Below are positions 1 through 9,612 of a stretch of DNA of 64,000 bases, piece after piece. Numbering within the stretch: position 1 is the first letter of the stretch; each line of letters begins with the position of its first letter. Source of the stretch: Alteromonas sp. KUL106 (lineage in GTDB: Bacteria > Pseudomonadota > Gammaproteobacteria > Enterobacterales > Alteromonadaceae); the NCBI RefSeq assembly GCF_009811415.1, contig NZ_BLIG01000001.1, positions 124,001 to 188,000 on the forward strand. The letters run 5' to 3'. The position numbers and the translations under genes are program-made. Below the pieces are notes generated by a model. The model was given only the letters and a program-made list of their open reading frames with translations. It had not been told where the DNA came from and did no database searches.

Positions 1-864
1 ATGGTCTGCAAACCCCATGTGTTCCGTTACTTCCGCGCCTGTTTTATCAGGCTCGAACATTTCGGCTTTCACTTCTTCAATGACTTCGTTTACCGCTTCA
101 GCGTCAAAGCTTTCCAGCTCTTCAAGAAAGCCATAGAGCATGACCCTATCCATAAGAGTATTGATTTTGCGAGGAATACCACGAGAGAACATGTGAATAC
201 GTTCTAACGCCTCATCGCTGAACAACGCAGCCCCATTCCATCCTGCATGGTGCAAGCGATATTCTATATATTCCTTGCACTCTTCCAACGAAAGCGGCGC
301 TAAGTGACAAGACGCCACAATACGCTGTCTAAACTGCTCCATGTTTGGAGCTCTTAATATGGGCTGAAGCTCTTCCTGCCCTAACAAGAAACTCTGAATG
401 AGCGGCTTACCGTTTAGCTGAAAATTACTCAGCATTCTTAACTCTTCAATGGTTTCAAGAGGAAGGTTCTGCGCTTCATCAACTAGCAGCAGGGCCCGGC
501 GTCCCGCTTTATTCAAATCGTACAAGAAGATTTCTAACGCTTTTAAGATATCGGCTTTAGAACGACCTTCGGTAGGAACATCAAACTTAGACGCCACCAT
601 TTTCACCAGTTCATCTGGAGAAAGCTTTGGTGTGACGATTTGGGCCGCGGCAATATCGTCTTCTAATTCTTCAAGCAAACTGTTGGCAACTGTCGTTTTA
701 CCCGTTCCAATCCCACCGGTAATAACAATGAACCCTTCCGCCTGAGACAAGCCGTACTGCAGGTAAGACATGGCTCGTTTATGCCATTTACTTGCGAAGA
801 AAAACTGAGGATCGGGGGTTAACTGAAACGGTTTCGAGTTAAGTCCGTAGTAACTTTCGTACAT
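1..864 (-). CDS. XrtA/PEP-CTERM-type AAA ATPase (ExeA-like), 3' end cut by window
   Basis: This frame is open from the ATG at 864 to the left edge (288 codons), so the C-terminus is missing. The protein starts MYESYYGLNSKPFQLTPDP, a start typical of ExeA/GspA-like ATPases and of the ATPase linked to XrtA exosortase and exopolysaccharide loci. A Walker A motif GGIGTGKT sits at about residues 50-57, and a Walker B-type LLLVDEAQ follows near residue 125. Family knowledge suggests an ATPase helping polysaccharide export or protein sorting at the inner membrane. The exosortase itself would lie outside the window, so the XrtA link is inferred. hldE lies upstream on the same strand, ending 161 bp before this start, which fits a surface-polysaccharide neighbourhood. 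Confidence 0.8.
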   Translation of the reverse strand, partial: MYESYYGLNSKPFQLTPDPQFFFASKWHKRAMSYLQYGLSQAEGFIVITGGIGTGKTTVANSLLEELEDDIAAAQIVTPKLSPDELVKMVASKFDVPTEGRSKADILKALEIFLYDLNKAGRRALLLVDEAQNLPLETIEELRMLSNFQLNGKPLIQSFLLGQEELQPILRAPNMEQFRQRIVASCHLAPLSLEECKEYIEYRLHHAGWNGAALFSDEALERIHMFSRGIPRKINTLMDRVMLYGFLEELESFDAEAVNEVIEEVKAEMFEPDKTGAEVTEHMGFADH

Positions 865-1025
865 GCAATTTACCGTTATTCCATTAAAAATGTGCGTTCA
901 AAAAACAAACATGTGGGTTGCTTTAAAACAGCGCGCCGCGTTTTTTACCTGTGCAGATTGTGTATATGGTAACCAACAACGCGCTATTCCCGAAGTATTA
1001 TCTTTCTATTTGGTCTGGTTGAGCG

Positions 1026-2456
1026 CTAACGCAATTTATTTTGAGTGATTCGCTCGATAATCCCAGTGGTAGACACACCATCTTCAAAGGTAAGCACCTT
1101 TACTTCGCCGCCGTTTTCCAATACTTCAGTGCCACCGGCAATGTCTTCAATTTTGTAATCACCACCCTTTACCAATACATCGGGCAATAATCGAGCAATA
1201 ATACGCTGTGGAGTATCTTCTTCAAATGGTACCACCCAATCTACCGCGCTCAGGCCGGCAAGCACTGCCATTCTGCGGCTAACGTTGTTCACTGGGCGAC
1301 CAGGCCCTTTCAATTTAGTCACTGATGAATCGGTATTAACCGCTACTATCAATCGGTCACCAAGCTGCGCCGCTTCTTCAAGATAAGCAACGTGACCAGA
1401 ATGCAAAATATCAAAGCATCCGTTTGTCATTACCACTCGCTCACCACGCGCCTTCGCAGCTTTAAGCGCAATAGCCAATTGGTCTTCTGTCATGACGCCG
1501 CCATCAAGATGAACAGACTGTTCACCTAACGCTAATGCTAGCTCGGTGTTGGTTACCGTAGACGTACCCAATTTACCTACAACAACGCTCGCCGCTAAAT
1601 TTGCAAGCACGCAAGCAGCTTGAAGTGGCAAATTACAGGCCATGGCAACTGCGAGTGTCGAAACAACCGTATCCCCTGCCCCCGTGACGTCATACACCTC
1701 TTTCGCTTTAGCCGGCAAATGAAACTCGGTATTGTCACCGTCAAAGAGGGTCATGCCATCCTCAGAACGCGTTACAAGAAGTGCACTTAAATCCAACGAT
1801 GCTTTCAGTGTCTGTGCTTTTTCCACCAAAGTCTGCTCGCTATCTATTTCACCGACAATACCGCGAAGCTCGTCCATATTTGGGGTAACTAATGTCGCAC
1901 CAGCGTATTTGCCAAAGTCACTGCCTTTGGGGTCGACCACCACCCGCTTATTTTTGCTGCGCGCCTTTTCGATAAGCCTAGCGGGATTGCTTAAGCACCC
2001 CTTTGCATAGTCGCTTAAAATGACGATGTCAGCTTCGTCTAACGCTTTGTCAAAAGCCAATTCCAATTCTGATTTATCAGCGTGTTCAAAACTTTTTTCA
2101 AAATCCAAACGCAGAAGCTGTTGATTTCTGCTCATGACGCGAAGCTTGGTGATGGTATCGAAACCCTCTACCTCAAAAAACTGACACTGAATGTTATGGG
2201 TTTCTAAACGCTCTTTAAGAATTTTTGCATTTTCGTCATGACCACACATTCCCAGCAAGGTTACCTCGGCTCCCAAGGTTGCCACGTTTACCGCAACGTT
2301 AGCGGCGCCACCGGCGCGGTCTTCAGCGCTATTCACGTTCACCACTGGTACGGGCGCTTCAGGCGATATACGCCCTGTACCGCCGCTCCAGTAGCGGTCT
2401 AACATTAGGTCGCCAACGATTAGGACTTTCGCTTTGCTAAAATCTGGTAATATCAT
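1026..2456 (-). CDS. hldE: Bifunctional heptose 7-phosphate kinase / heptose 1-phosphate adenylyltransferase
   Basis: The 476-residue length matches full HldE. Residues 1 to about 315 form a ribokinase-fold (PfkB) kinase with the signature DVTGAGDT and catalytic Asp262. Residues from about 340 form a nucleotidyltransferase with [12 protein letters not shown], whose HxGH motif is His352-His355. The enzyme phosphorylates D-glycero-D-manno-heptose 7-phosphate at C1 and later adenylylates the 1-phosphate, giving ADP-heptose for the LPS inner core in the cytoplasm. The start is the ATG at 2456. A GIY-YIG gene begins 22 bp away in the opposite direction, so the two promoters must overlap. The XrtA-type ATPase gene follows on the same strand. 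Both domains look intact. Confidence 0.97.
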   Translation of the reverse strand: MILPDFSKAKVLIVGDLMLDRYWSGGTGRISPEAPVPVVNVNSAEDRAGGAANVAVNVATLGAEVTLLGMCGHDENAKILKERLETHNIQCQFFEVEGFDTITKLRVMSRNQQLLRLDFEKSFEHADKSELELAFDKALDEADIVILSDYAKGCLSNPARLIEKARSKNKRVVVDPKGSDFGKYAGATLVTPNMDELRGIVGEIDSEQTLVEKAQTLKASLDLSALLVTRSEDGMTLFDGDNTEFHLPAKAKEVYDVTGAGDTVVSTLAVAMACNLPLQAACVLANLAASVVVGKLGTSTVTNTELALALGEQSVHLDGGVMTEDQLAIALKAAKARGERVVMTNGCFDILHSGHVAYLEEAAQLGDRLIVAVNTDSSVTKLKGPGRPVNNVSRRMAVLAGLSAVDWVVPFEEDTPQRIIARLLPDVLVKGGDYKIEDIAGGTEVLENGGEVKVLTFEDGVSTTGIIERITQNKLR

Positions 2457-2478
2457 GCTGAAAATAACTTTTTAGACT

Positions 2479-2835
2479 TTGAAAACATTGACACAGAGTA
2501 TAACAGTCAAGAACGGCAATACCCACCAAGGAAACACAAATAACCCTTGGTATCTCTATCTTTTAGAGAACAAACTCGGGCATATTTACACGGGGATAAC
2601 CACTGATCCTACTCGACGTATCGCTCAGCATAGGGGCGAGCTCAAAGGCGGAGCAAAAGCGCTCAAAGGCAAGTCTCCCCTCATTTTTAGAGCAGTATTC
2701 GAAGTCGCGGATAAAACGCAAGCAGCAAAGCTTGAATATGCGGTGAAGCAAATGAGTCGCCCTCAGAAAGACCTTATCATCAGAAAAGGGCAACTCAATG
2801 ATCTACTATGCGTAAAATCAGTGTTTGAAGATTGA
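2479..2835 (+). CDS. GIY-YIG domain protein (UPF0213/YhbQ-like)
   Basis: The domain begins at WYLYLLENKLGHIYTGIT (the GIY-YIG motif appears here as HIYTG), followed by DPTRRIAQH with the conserved Arg and His. The body is about 95 residues, the size of single-domain YhbQ-type proteins. These belong to a nuclease superfamily, but the cellular role of the small members is not settled. The first codon in the frame is TTG at 2479, and another TTG lies at 2488. No ATG and no convincing ribosome site is visible, so the start is uncertain. The gene is divergent from hldE with a 22-bp gap. It is followed by a small hairpin (2855-2876). Confidence 0.85.
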   Translation: MKTLTQSITVKNGNTHQGNTNNPWYLYLLENKLGHIYTGITTDPTRRIAQHRGELKGGAKALKGKSPLIFRAVFEVADKTQAAKLEYAVKQMSRPQKDLIIRKGQLNDLLCVKSVFED

Positions 2836-2854
2836 GTATTTTTGCAAAAATTTA

Positions 2855-2876
2855 TCGACAATGATTGTATTGTCGA
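2855..2876. terminator. Small perfect hairpin between convergent genes
   Basis: TCGACAAT and ATTGTCGA form an 8-bp perfect stem with a 6-nt loop, between the 3' ends of the GIY-YIG gene (+) and the DUF350 gene (-). On the minus strand it is followed by TAAATTTTT. It could serve as a weak terminator, mainly for the minus-strand gene. There is no strong uninterrupted U tract. Confidence 0.4.
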
Positions 2877-2938
2877 AAATGCCTAGTACGACATGTTTCA
2901 AGGCTTCAAGTTTCTGTAATAACAAATACTAAACTTCC

Positions 2939-3844
2939 CTAACCTCCTAAAACACCATTAATGACCATGGCGTTACCGATGCTTAGTGTAAAGCCTAAAG
3001 CCGCCACGCCGACATTGTGCTGATGATCTACCTCTTGACGGAAATTCATACCGAAAAGAATGATTTTTTTATTCGCCAGTACCAGTAAATGAAGTGCAAT
3101 TGCTAATCCGACGCTCACAATTAACCAGCCCGTTACGTTACTTACGTAACCCGATGGATTGTAAACAAGCAGGTTCTTTGCTGCAGAAACAATCATCGCG
3201 GTACCAAGCAAATTGCCACTATGCTCGATAGCAAGTGCTAACTGCCCCTTCTCAAGCGCACCTTGAAATGAGTCATTTTGATTATCTCGGGCATACCTGA
3301 ATTCTAAAATACGCGTCATAACAAGCAGCATCGTCAGCACCACGGTAAAGCCCGTTACAATAGCGATCAGTGCATTCATGTCGCTGCCGTCTACCCAAAT
3401 CATAATGTTGCGCAAGACAATCGCGCTGGCAACCAGGCTCGCCGCGTCAACCAAAGCTACACTGACGCTTCGCTCAGCGATCATTGCGTGTGTATCTACT
3501 TTGTTTAGCACCAATTTATCGTGAGCAAAGCGTCCAAATTTAACCAGTACGATCCCCACTATTCCGAAAGTAACCATGCCGATAGCAGCTTCTTTATAGC
3601 CCACACCAATGTGACGACCAACAACTGAACTCAACACAATGCATAAAGACAACATGCCGCCTGCTATGCTTATTCCGAAAGCAAAGTTATCCTTAACGCC
3701 CAACTCTTCAGTGACCGAGTGTTCCCTAAATGCGCCGGTAAGCCACTTCATGATCATCAGAAGCACTAGCGCTATTGCCACATCCATAGCCAAATAAATG
3801 AGTAGCTCTTTCGTTAGGGGTACTAGTTTTACTAAGGCTTCCAC
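2939..3844 (-). CDS. DUF350 family integral membrane protein
   Basis: About eight hydrophobic segments are arranged as two similar halves of four, the usual layout of duplicated DUF350 (YjfL-like) proteins. Segments can be seen near IYLAMDVAIALVLLMIMKWL, AFGISIAGGMLSLCIVLSSV, AAIGMVTFGIVGIVLVKF and again in the second half. I chose the GTG at 3844 because an AAGGAG lies 10 nt upstream of it. The frame stays open to an ATG at 3940, which would add 32 residues that do not look like family sequence. The function of DUF350 is unknown, and no enzymatic motif is seen. It is convergent with the GIY-YIG gene and divergent from glnE. Confidence 0.75.
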   Translation of the reverse strand: MEALVKLVPLTKELLIYLAMDVAIALVLLMIMKWLTGAFREHSVTEELGVKDNFAFGISIAGGMLSLCIVLSSVVGRHIGVGYKEAAIGMVTFGIVGIVLVKFGRFAHDKLVLNKVDTHAMIAERSVSVALVDAASLVASAIVLRNIMIWVDGSDMNALIAIVTGFTVVLTMLLVMTRILEFRYARDNQNDSFQGALEKGQLALAIEHSGNLLGTAMIVSAAKNLLVYNPSGYVSNVTGWLIVSVGLAIALHLLVLANKKIILFGMNFRQEVDHQHNVGVAALGFTLSIGNAMVINGVLGG

Positions 3845-4137
3845 GTTATCTTTGCTCCTTGAACATACAAAGTTCCACATTGATATTGTGCATTCAATTA
3901 GTGTCATAAAAACAATGACATCTAAAAGAACAGCTGTCATCTCTTACCAGCTTGTACAAAGATGACGACGAACTTGTTCAGATTTATTTTAATGAATGCT
4001 TGGTTGAATTAGGGGTCGTTGTGAATGACGCAAAAATAGCCAAGCCAAGATTACTTGCGTTGTCGAACGTGATTGTTAACACTGAAACGCGGTTCTTTTC
4101 TTAAATACCAGAATATTATCAAAAAGATGCGAGCATT

Positions 4138-7116
4138 ATGCCAAGAGACAGCGAAAATAGCATGACAAACGTTGAACAAGCCGAAAAGTTTTGGCAGCAA
4201 TTGTTAACAGCACCTTCGTTAACGGAAAATGATAGAACCCTTGCTGAACAAAACAGTGAGTTGCTGTTACTCGCATTTTCTCGCTCCGCTTTTTTGGCAG
4301 AAACGCTAATACAAAAACCAAGCTTCTTATCCCGAGTCATCAGTCCTCTGGCTCAATACGCCAATGAACAACATGACACACTTTCAGAAGACCAGCAGCA
4401 AGAACGTGAAGGTGGCGCGGATGTCATTGAAAATAAAATAAAAGCTGAGTATCAATCAGCGTTGAACGACAAGCTCGCCAATACATCAAATGAAGACGCG
4501 CTTTTCAAAGTGCTTCGCGAGTATCGCAATCTAGAAATGGCCCGTATCACGTTTTTCGATATCTTAAATAAACAGCCTATTGAAACATCGCTGCTCCGCG
4601 TTTCAGCCTTAGCTGATGTGTTGATTAACGGCGCATATCACTGGATTTATCATCATTTATCTCTTCGCTACGGCAAACCACAAAGCAACGACCACGATAT
4701 GCATATGTATATTTTGGGCATGGGTAAGTTAGGCGGAAGGGAACTCAATTTTTCCTCTGACATCGACCTTATTTTTGCTTACCCGGAAAAAGGCGAAACG
4801 CAAGGTGGCCGTAAAAATATTGAAAACCAACAATTTTTTACTAAGTTGGCACAAAAGCTCATACAAGCGCTCAATAAAGTGACGAACGACGGTCAGGTTT
4901 ATCGCGTTGATATGCGTCTGAGACCTTTTGGAGACTCAGGCCCGCTGGTTATGCATTTCGCTGCGTTGGAAGATTATTATCAAGATCAGGGGCGGCATTG
5001 GGAACGCTTTGCCATGGTGAAGGCCCGCATCATTAACGACGACAACTCACAGGATGTAAAATGGCTTCAAAGCATTCTTCACCCTTTTACGTTTAGGCGC
5101 TACCTTGACTTCACCACTCTTGATGCTTTGCGTAACATGAAAAAACTGATTGCGACCGAAATTCGTCGCCGTCGCTTAAATAACAATATTAAACTGGGTC
5201 CAGGTGGTATTCGGGAAGTGGAGTTTTTTGCGCAAAGCTTTCAGTTGATTCATGGCGGAAGAGAGCCTGCTCTACAAAGTAAATCATTACTTCGAACTTT
5301 AAGCGCATTAAGCGAGCTAGGTATTGTAGAAAGCAGCGTTACCGAGCAACTGAAACACGACTACCTCTTTTTAAGAAAAGTGGAGCACACGCTTCAACAA
5401 TGCCAAGACCGTCAAACTCAAACCTTACCCGAGGAGTCATGGCAGCAGATTGCGCTTACCGAAGTAATGAGCTGTGAGTCGCACACTGCGTTTCTTCATC
5501 AGCTCGATGCCGCTATGGCGCGGATCCACGGTCACTTTAATGAACTCGTCGAAGAATCGCACGAAACCCATTCAGACGAAGACCAACTATTCATTGCGTG
5601 CCAAGATGCGTGGCGCCTCTCGCTTCAAGAAGAAGAGTTTGCTGAAACGTTTAGCGAACATTTGTCATCAAAGGACATTGCCGGTATTTATTTAACGCTT
5701 ACTACCTTTAAAGATAAACAGCGAAACTACCGTATCGGACAAAAAGGAGAAGACACATTAAACAAATTGCTTCCAGAAATTCTGTACGTACTTATCAATC
5801 AACACCCGAATAATGCCGTACAGGTTCTCAATCGACTACTCGGTGTCATTGAAGCGATTACCGGACGCACGACCTACCTCGATCTTCTTCTCGAAAACCC
5901 TGATGTGCTTAAACAATTGGTGAAGCTATGTGAGCGAAGTGACTGGATAGCGCAAGAAATTAAACGTTTTCCACTCCTTTTGGATGAATTACTCACCCCT
6001 TTATATTTAGGGCAACAAAATACCGATATCCATACCAGCAAGAAAGAATACCAACTTGAACTTCGGGAAACTATGCTTCGCGTAGAACAAGACGATGTGG
6101 AAATGCTGATGGATGGCCTTCGCCAATTCAAACTCTGTCAACAACTTCGTATAGCCGCAAGCGATATTAGCGACTCGCTCCCCATAAACAACGTAAGTGA
6201 CAAGCTTACCGTTTTAGCCGAAGTTATTCTCGAGCACGCATTGAATGCAGCCTGGATGCAAATGCGTCAACGCTACGGCGTGCCGTCACACCTTGAAGGC
6301 AACGAAAAAGGCTTTGCCGTTATAGGATATGGCAAGCTGGGCGGATATGAGTTGGGCTATGGCTCTGACTTAGATCTGGTCTTTTTGCATAACGCACCTC
6401 GTGGAATCAGTACCGACGGTAAAAAATCACTTGAAGCCCAGCAGTTTTATATAAAGCTAGCACAGCGCATTATGCACCTTCTCAATACGAAAACGCTGTT
6501 TGGTCAGCTGTATGAAACAGATTTGCGTTTAAGGCCGTCTGGCAATGCGGGCTTACTTTGCTGTCATATAGAAGGTTTTGAGAAATATCAAAACGAGGAG
6601 GCATGGACTTGGGAGCACCAAGCACTGGTTCGTGCTCGCGCTATCTGCGGTGACTCGAATCTGTTAGAGGATTTTAACCGCGTGAGAAATACGATTTTAA
6701 GCCAAACAAGAGATGCGCAAATGCTGGCTACTGACGTCTGCAAAATGCGCGTTAAAATGCGCGAGCATCTGCTCGCTAAAAGCAATGAAAAGGTTGATTT
6801 GAAGCAATGCGTCGGAGGTATTACCGACATTGAGTTTATGGCGCAATATTTGGTGCTCGCCCATGCGCAATCAGTAGAAGGTATGACAATGTATCCAGAC
6901 AACTTGCGTATTTTCGATGCCGCTGTGCAAGGTAATATCATTACCCCAGACACAGCGTCGAAACTGCAAAAAGCCTATTTAAAACTGCGAGAGCAATATC
7001 ACCATTTAACGCTGGCAGATACAAAATATGCCGATCAAAGCGAAGAATTAGACGCGATTCGTGAACAGGTAAGTCTTCATTGGAACACACTTTTTGGCCC
7101 TTGTGACGACGGGTAA
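4138..7116 (+). CDS. glnE: Bifunctional glutamine synthetase adenylyltransferase/adenylyl-removing enzyme
   Basis: The protein is 992 residues, close to the usual length of about 950, and carries two nucleotidyltransferase domains. The N-terminal adenylyl-removing half has GKLGGRELNFSSDIDL (about residues 195-211). The C-terminal adenylyltransferase half has GKLGGYELGYGSDLDL (about 732-747). Each shows the GG...DxD catalytic pattern. GlnE attaches AMP to, or removes it from, glutamine synthetase in response to PII and glutamine, setting nitrogen assimilation. A second in-frame ATG at 4162 (MTNVEQAEKFW) aligns better with the E. coli start, so the first eight residues may not be translated. 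Neither start has a strong ribosome site. The gene stands alone. Confidence 0.97.
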   Translation: MPRDSENSMTNVEQAEKFWQQLLTAPSLTENDRTLAEQNSELLLLAFSRSAFLAETLIQKPSFLSRVISPLAQYANEQHDTLSEDQQQEREGGADVIENKIKAEYQSALNDKLANTSNEDALFKVLREYRNLEMARITFFDILNKQPIETSLLRVSALADVLINGAYHWIYHHLSLRYGKPQSNDHDMHMYILGMGKLGGRELNFSSDIDLIFAYPEKGETQGGRKNIENQQFFTKLAQKLIQALNKVTNDGQVYRVDMRLRPFGDSGPLVMHFAALEDYYQDQGRHWERFAMVKARIINDDNSQDVKWLQSILHPFTFRRYLDFTTLDALRNMKKLIATEIRRRRLNNNIKLGPGGIREVEFFAQSFQLIHGGREPALQSKSLLRTLSALSELGIVESSVTEQLKHDYLFLRKVEHTLQQCQDRQTQTLPEESWQQIALTEVMSCESHTAFLHQLDAAMARIHGHFNELVEESHETHSDEDQLFIACQDAWRLSLQEEEFAETFSEHLSSKDIAGIYLTLTTFKDKQRNYRIGQKGEDTLNKLLPEILYVLINQHPNNAVQVLNRLLGVIEAITGRTTYLDLLLENPDVLKQLVKLCERSDWIAQEIKRFPLLLDELLTPLYLGQQNTDIHTSKKEYQLELRETMLRVEQDDVEMLMDGLRQFKLCQQLRIAASDISDSLPINNVSDKLTVLAEVILEHALNAAWMQMRQRYGVPSHLEGNEKGFAVIGYGKLGGYELGYGSDLDLVFLHNAPRGISTDGKKSLEAQQFYIKLAQRIMHLLNTKTLFGQLYETDLRLRPSGNAGLLCCHIEGFEKYQNEEAWTWEHQALVRARAICGDSNLLEDFNRVRNTILSQTRDAQMLATDVCKMRVKMREHLLAKSNEKVDLKQCVGGITDIEFMAQYLVLAHAQSVEGMTMYPDNLRIFDAAVQGNIITPDTASKLQKAYLKLREQYHHLTLADTKYADQSEELDAIREQVSLHWNTLFGPCDDG

Positions 7117-7249
7117 GTCAGCAATTTTTCAGCTATGAACGTAAAGCGTTTATGTGCTGAGATGTTAAACGTCGGTTCACTTTGAGCGCGAGTTCCTTCA
7201 CATGAAAGCCTGGCCTAGCGCTATTGATGTAATGGTATAGCTTCTTCTG

Positions 7250-7867
7250 TCAAGCACGTAGCAATCGACAGTTTTTAGAAAGGAATTCTGTTTCTTCCGC
7301 TGTGACCACCAAAGAACGCTGCTCAGCACATAAGTAAGCTTTTACTTCGCCTTCGAAGCTACTATCAATAGCACTTGCAATCTTTGCTAAGGAACCAGAG
7401 ACGGTATTATCTAACTGAAACTGGTACTTAATCACAAAATCTTGTTCTAGATTCCAAATAACCTGCATGCCTTCTGCTTGTGCATATTGGGATATAGCCT
7501 CGCGTAGCGTGTTGCCTTCTCTAAATGCGCGATTTTTATATTCTCCCGTCCAGTTTTTCTCTACAGGACGCGTTTGGCTCGACATCTTAGCTAACTTGCT
7601 ATCTAAATTCGCATCTACACCAGCAATATCAATGACAAAATCGCCCTGCTCATCTTCTTTTGGGTCCGTCGCAGACATGCGGAAATCACGATAAAACTCG
7701 CTAAGCCCTTTCGAGACTGACTTCTCTTCTTTCTGAGACGCAGGCACTGGTGCTTGCTCATTCGTCTGTAACATGTAAATAAGCACGCCAGCAGCGATAA
7801 CGAGCACAACTGCAATACCAATTTGCTTAGCCCAAAATGATGAGCTTGAATAACTTGTCTGTCCCAT
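7250..7867 (-). CDS. TcpQ-domain membrane-anchored protein
   Basis: From the ATG at 7867 (MGQTSYSSSS) the protein has 205 residues. A GGAAAG lies just upstream of this codon. One transmembrane segment (about residues 13-33, IGIAVVLVIAAGVLIYML) precedes a polar linker. The C-terminal third (REGNTLREAISQYAQAEGMQVIWNL to the end) matches the TcpQ/secretin-associated fold: a short beta-rich domain with a 'TL..al..wa...g..v.W' pattern. The family is named after a toxin-coregulated pilus protein, but no pilus genes are near, so a specific role is not supported. An upstream in-frame start at 7915 is possible but has no ribosome site. A Cys pair near the C-terminus (YLCAEQ, KNCRLL) may form a disulfide. 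Confidence 0.7.
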   Translation of the reverse strand: MGQTSYSSSSFWAKQIGIAVVLVIAAGVLIYMLQTNEQAPVPASQKEEKSVSKGLSEFYRDFRMSATDPKEDEQGDFVIDIAGVDANLDSKLAKMSSQTRPVEKNWTGEYKNRAFREGNTLREAISQYAQAEGMQVIWNLEQDFVIKYQFQLDNTVSGSLAKIASAIDSSFEGEVKAYLCAEQRSLVVTAEETEFLSKNCRLLRA

Positions 7868-8040
7868 AACTTTCCAATTTATTGCTGCGAAGTCATTCGG
7901 CGCTTTGAAAAACACGCCTGACTTTGTGCATGAGTATTACTAGTCTAGTCTACCTGTTACTCGTAATCCCATTGTTCTATTTATCTAAATTTATCCACTA
8001 CCGGATGATCAGAACCGATTAACCATTGTTTTACACCAAT

Positions 8041-8976
8041 CTACAAAGATTTATACAGGGATTCTGGATTATTTTCAGGCCGAGTCTTAAAGCGTTTATG
8101 CATCCACAGATAACTTTCTGGCTGCTCTTTTACCGCAGCGTCGACGTGTTCGTTAAGCAAAGTTAGCGCTTCAACGTCTTCCATCTCACCAAGTTGAGAG
8201 AGTGGCGGATAAATTTTAATTTTGTAACCGCGCTTTGTGTACTGAGAGGTTATTATCATAGGCTCAGAATGACTACGCCTTATGAACATAAGGGTAGCGG
8301 TGGTGGTCGCCGTGTCTTTTACCCCACCGAAAGGAACAAAAATGCTCTGTTTGGGGCCATAGTCTTGATCCGGCAGATATAAGCACAACTCTTTGTCATC
8401 TAATGCCGCGAGTAGCGCTTTTGCGTTTCGTTTATCTATCATGTATTTGTTCGAACGATTTCGACCATGATACTGAAGATAATCAACCAGCGGATTATTG
8501 TGTTTTCTATAGAAAGCAATACTGGGATGAAAGAAACCAATACCACGACAAGCAAATTCCAAGTTCATATTGTGCAGAGCCATGCCAAACACCCCCTTGC
8601 CTTTTGCAAGCGCTGCGTCAACGTGCTCGGTGCCTTCAATTTCAATCGCGCGCTTTACGCGCCAGCTTGGCCACCACCATCCCATCGCCGTTTCAAATAA
8701 CGCCATTCCCGTTCGGCGTATATTTTCTCTATAAAGCTTTTCGATGTCGCTTTCAGATAACGAAGGATTCCATAAGGCTAGGTTTCGTTTGGCTACTTTG
8801 GCACGCTTTGGGACTATTATCGCAATCAACCTGCCTGTACCGCCGCCGATAAATCGGATGACAGGAAGCGGTAACCATGTAATTGCATACAAAATGAATA
8901 CACCTAGCCACACAGGCCAAAACTTCGGGCCTAAAAATGCCAGTTTAAACGTAGGAGCCTTAATTGCCGCCGCCAA
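8041..8976 (-). CDS. lpxL: Lipid A biosynthesis late acyltransferase (LpxL/HtrB family)
   Basis: The 311-residue protein has an N-terminal membrane anchor (about residues 20-42, PVWLGVFILYAITWLPLPV). The acyltransferase motif HNMNLE gives His135 and Glu140, the HX4E dyad of the family. Downstream blocks include PDQDYGPKQSIFVPFGGVKDT and a C-terminal WMHKRFKTRPE. It adds the secondary lauroyl or related chain to Kdo2-lipid IVA at the inner membrane. Whether it is LpxL or LpxM cannot be decided from sequence alone. The start codon appears to be TTG at 8976, with an AAGGA 8-9 nt upstream and no in-frame ATG nearby. It stands alone between the TcpQ-domain and DUF3081 genes. Confidence 0.92.
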   Translation of the reverse strand: MAAAIKAPTFKLAFLGPKFWPVWLGVFILYAITWLPLPVIRFIGGGTGRLIAIIVPKRAKVAKRNLALWNPSLSESDIEKLYRENIRRTGMALFETAMGWWWPSWRVKRAIEIEGTEHVDAALAKGKGVFGMALHNMNLEFACRGIGFFHPSIAFYRKHNNPLVDYLQYHGRNRSNKYMIDKRNAKALLAALDDKELCLYLPDQDYGPKQSIFVPFGGVKDTATTTATLMFIRRSHSEPMIITSQYTKRGYKIKIYPPLSQLGEMEDVEALTLLNEHVDAAVKEQPESYLWMHKRFKTRPENNPESLYKSL

Positions 8977-9085
8977 TGTCTATTTCCTTTGAAATGAAGT
9001 GGTCGGCATTGTAGCAGAAGGTTTTTTCGGGGGCTAATAACGGCAGGCATCCTTTAGGAAGAATGCGGTGAAATAAAACAGATGG

Positions 9086-9110
9086 GCGGTGATGGGTTAT
9101 CACCGCACTT
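9086..9110 (-). terminator. Hairpin downstream of the DUF3081 gene
   Basis: GCGGTGAT and ATCACCGC form a perfect 8-bp stem with a 5-nt loop, 28 bp past the stop of the 9135-9392 gene. The minus-strand tail has no good U tract, so termination may be inefficient. The plus-strand side has CTTTT. Confidence 0.45.
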
Positions 9111-9134
9111 TTCAGACGTTGGCAGTTCTGCCGC

Positions 9135-9392
9135 TTAATACTCTTTGTCGATTTCCTTCAACTTTTTCTCAAACGATTCATAGTGATCTTTTGAGTCGTA
9201 GTCGAAGTGATATTGGTTATGAAAACCAAACTGCAATTTCACATGCACGTCCTCAATAAAGAGAGTGTACCCGTCATGATCAGTAAACGCAGTAATTCCG
9301 TTTAGCTTATACTGCTCATTTTCTTTGGCACCGTGCTGGCGAATTTTATCGAAAACTTGAAGTAAGAACTTGCTGTCTAATTCGTTTTTCAT
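9135..9392 (-). CDS. Small DUF3081-type protein
   Basis: This is an 85-residue soluble acidic protein with the sequence ELDSKFLLQVFDKIRQHG near the start and a central aromatic stretch (DHDGYTLFIEDVHVKLQFGFHNQY). From memory this matches DUF3081, a small gammaproteobacterial family of unknown function. There is no signal peptide, membrane segment or recognisable catalytic motif. It stands alone, with its own hairpin downstream at 9086-9110. The start is the ATG at 9392. Confidence 0.7.
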   Translation of the reverse strand: MKNELDSKFLLQVFDKIRQHGAKENEQYKLNGITAFTDHDGYTLFIEDVHVKLQFGFHNQYHFDYDSKDHYESFEKKLKEIDKEY

Positions 9393-9470
9393 TGTAAATC
9401 CATGGTTGTGAATTTACTTGTTTTTACATGAACAAACGGGTTTTGGATTTATCTGAAGATTTTTACTCAC

Positions 9471-9500
9471 TAAAATAAGGGGTCCTTTGCAGAACCCTTA
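9471..9500 (-). terminator. Rho-independent terminator of the outer-membrane protein gene
   Basis: On the minus strand the sequence TAAGGGTTC, a 7-nt loop and GACCCCTTA form a 9-bp stem with one G-U pair, followed by TTATTTTA. It lies about 110 bp downstream of the stop at 9613. Confidence 0.65.
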
Positions 9501-9612
9501 ACACCGATTTCTGCGTCTTCAAGTCCCCCCAACGTAATATCAAAATTGTTGGAAAAAATTGGCAGGAGACAAGTTTTCGCTATTTCTATCGAGAGCTTAA
9601 ATGTGACAATGC

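Noticed and set aside
449..745. 98-codon plus-strand frame
   Set aside because: It lies wholly inside the minus-strand AAA ATPase gene, whose Walker motifs are clear, and has no recognisable protein features.
8403..8852. 149-codon plus-strand frame
   Set aside because: It is antisense to lpxL, whose HX4E motif and full length are intact; the frame has low-complexity, non-protein-like sequence.
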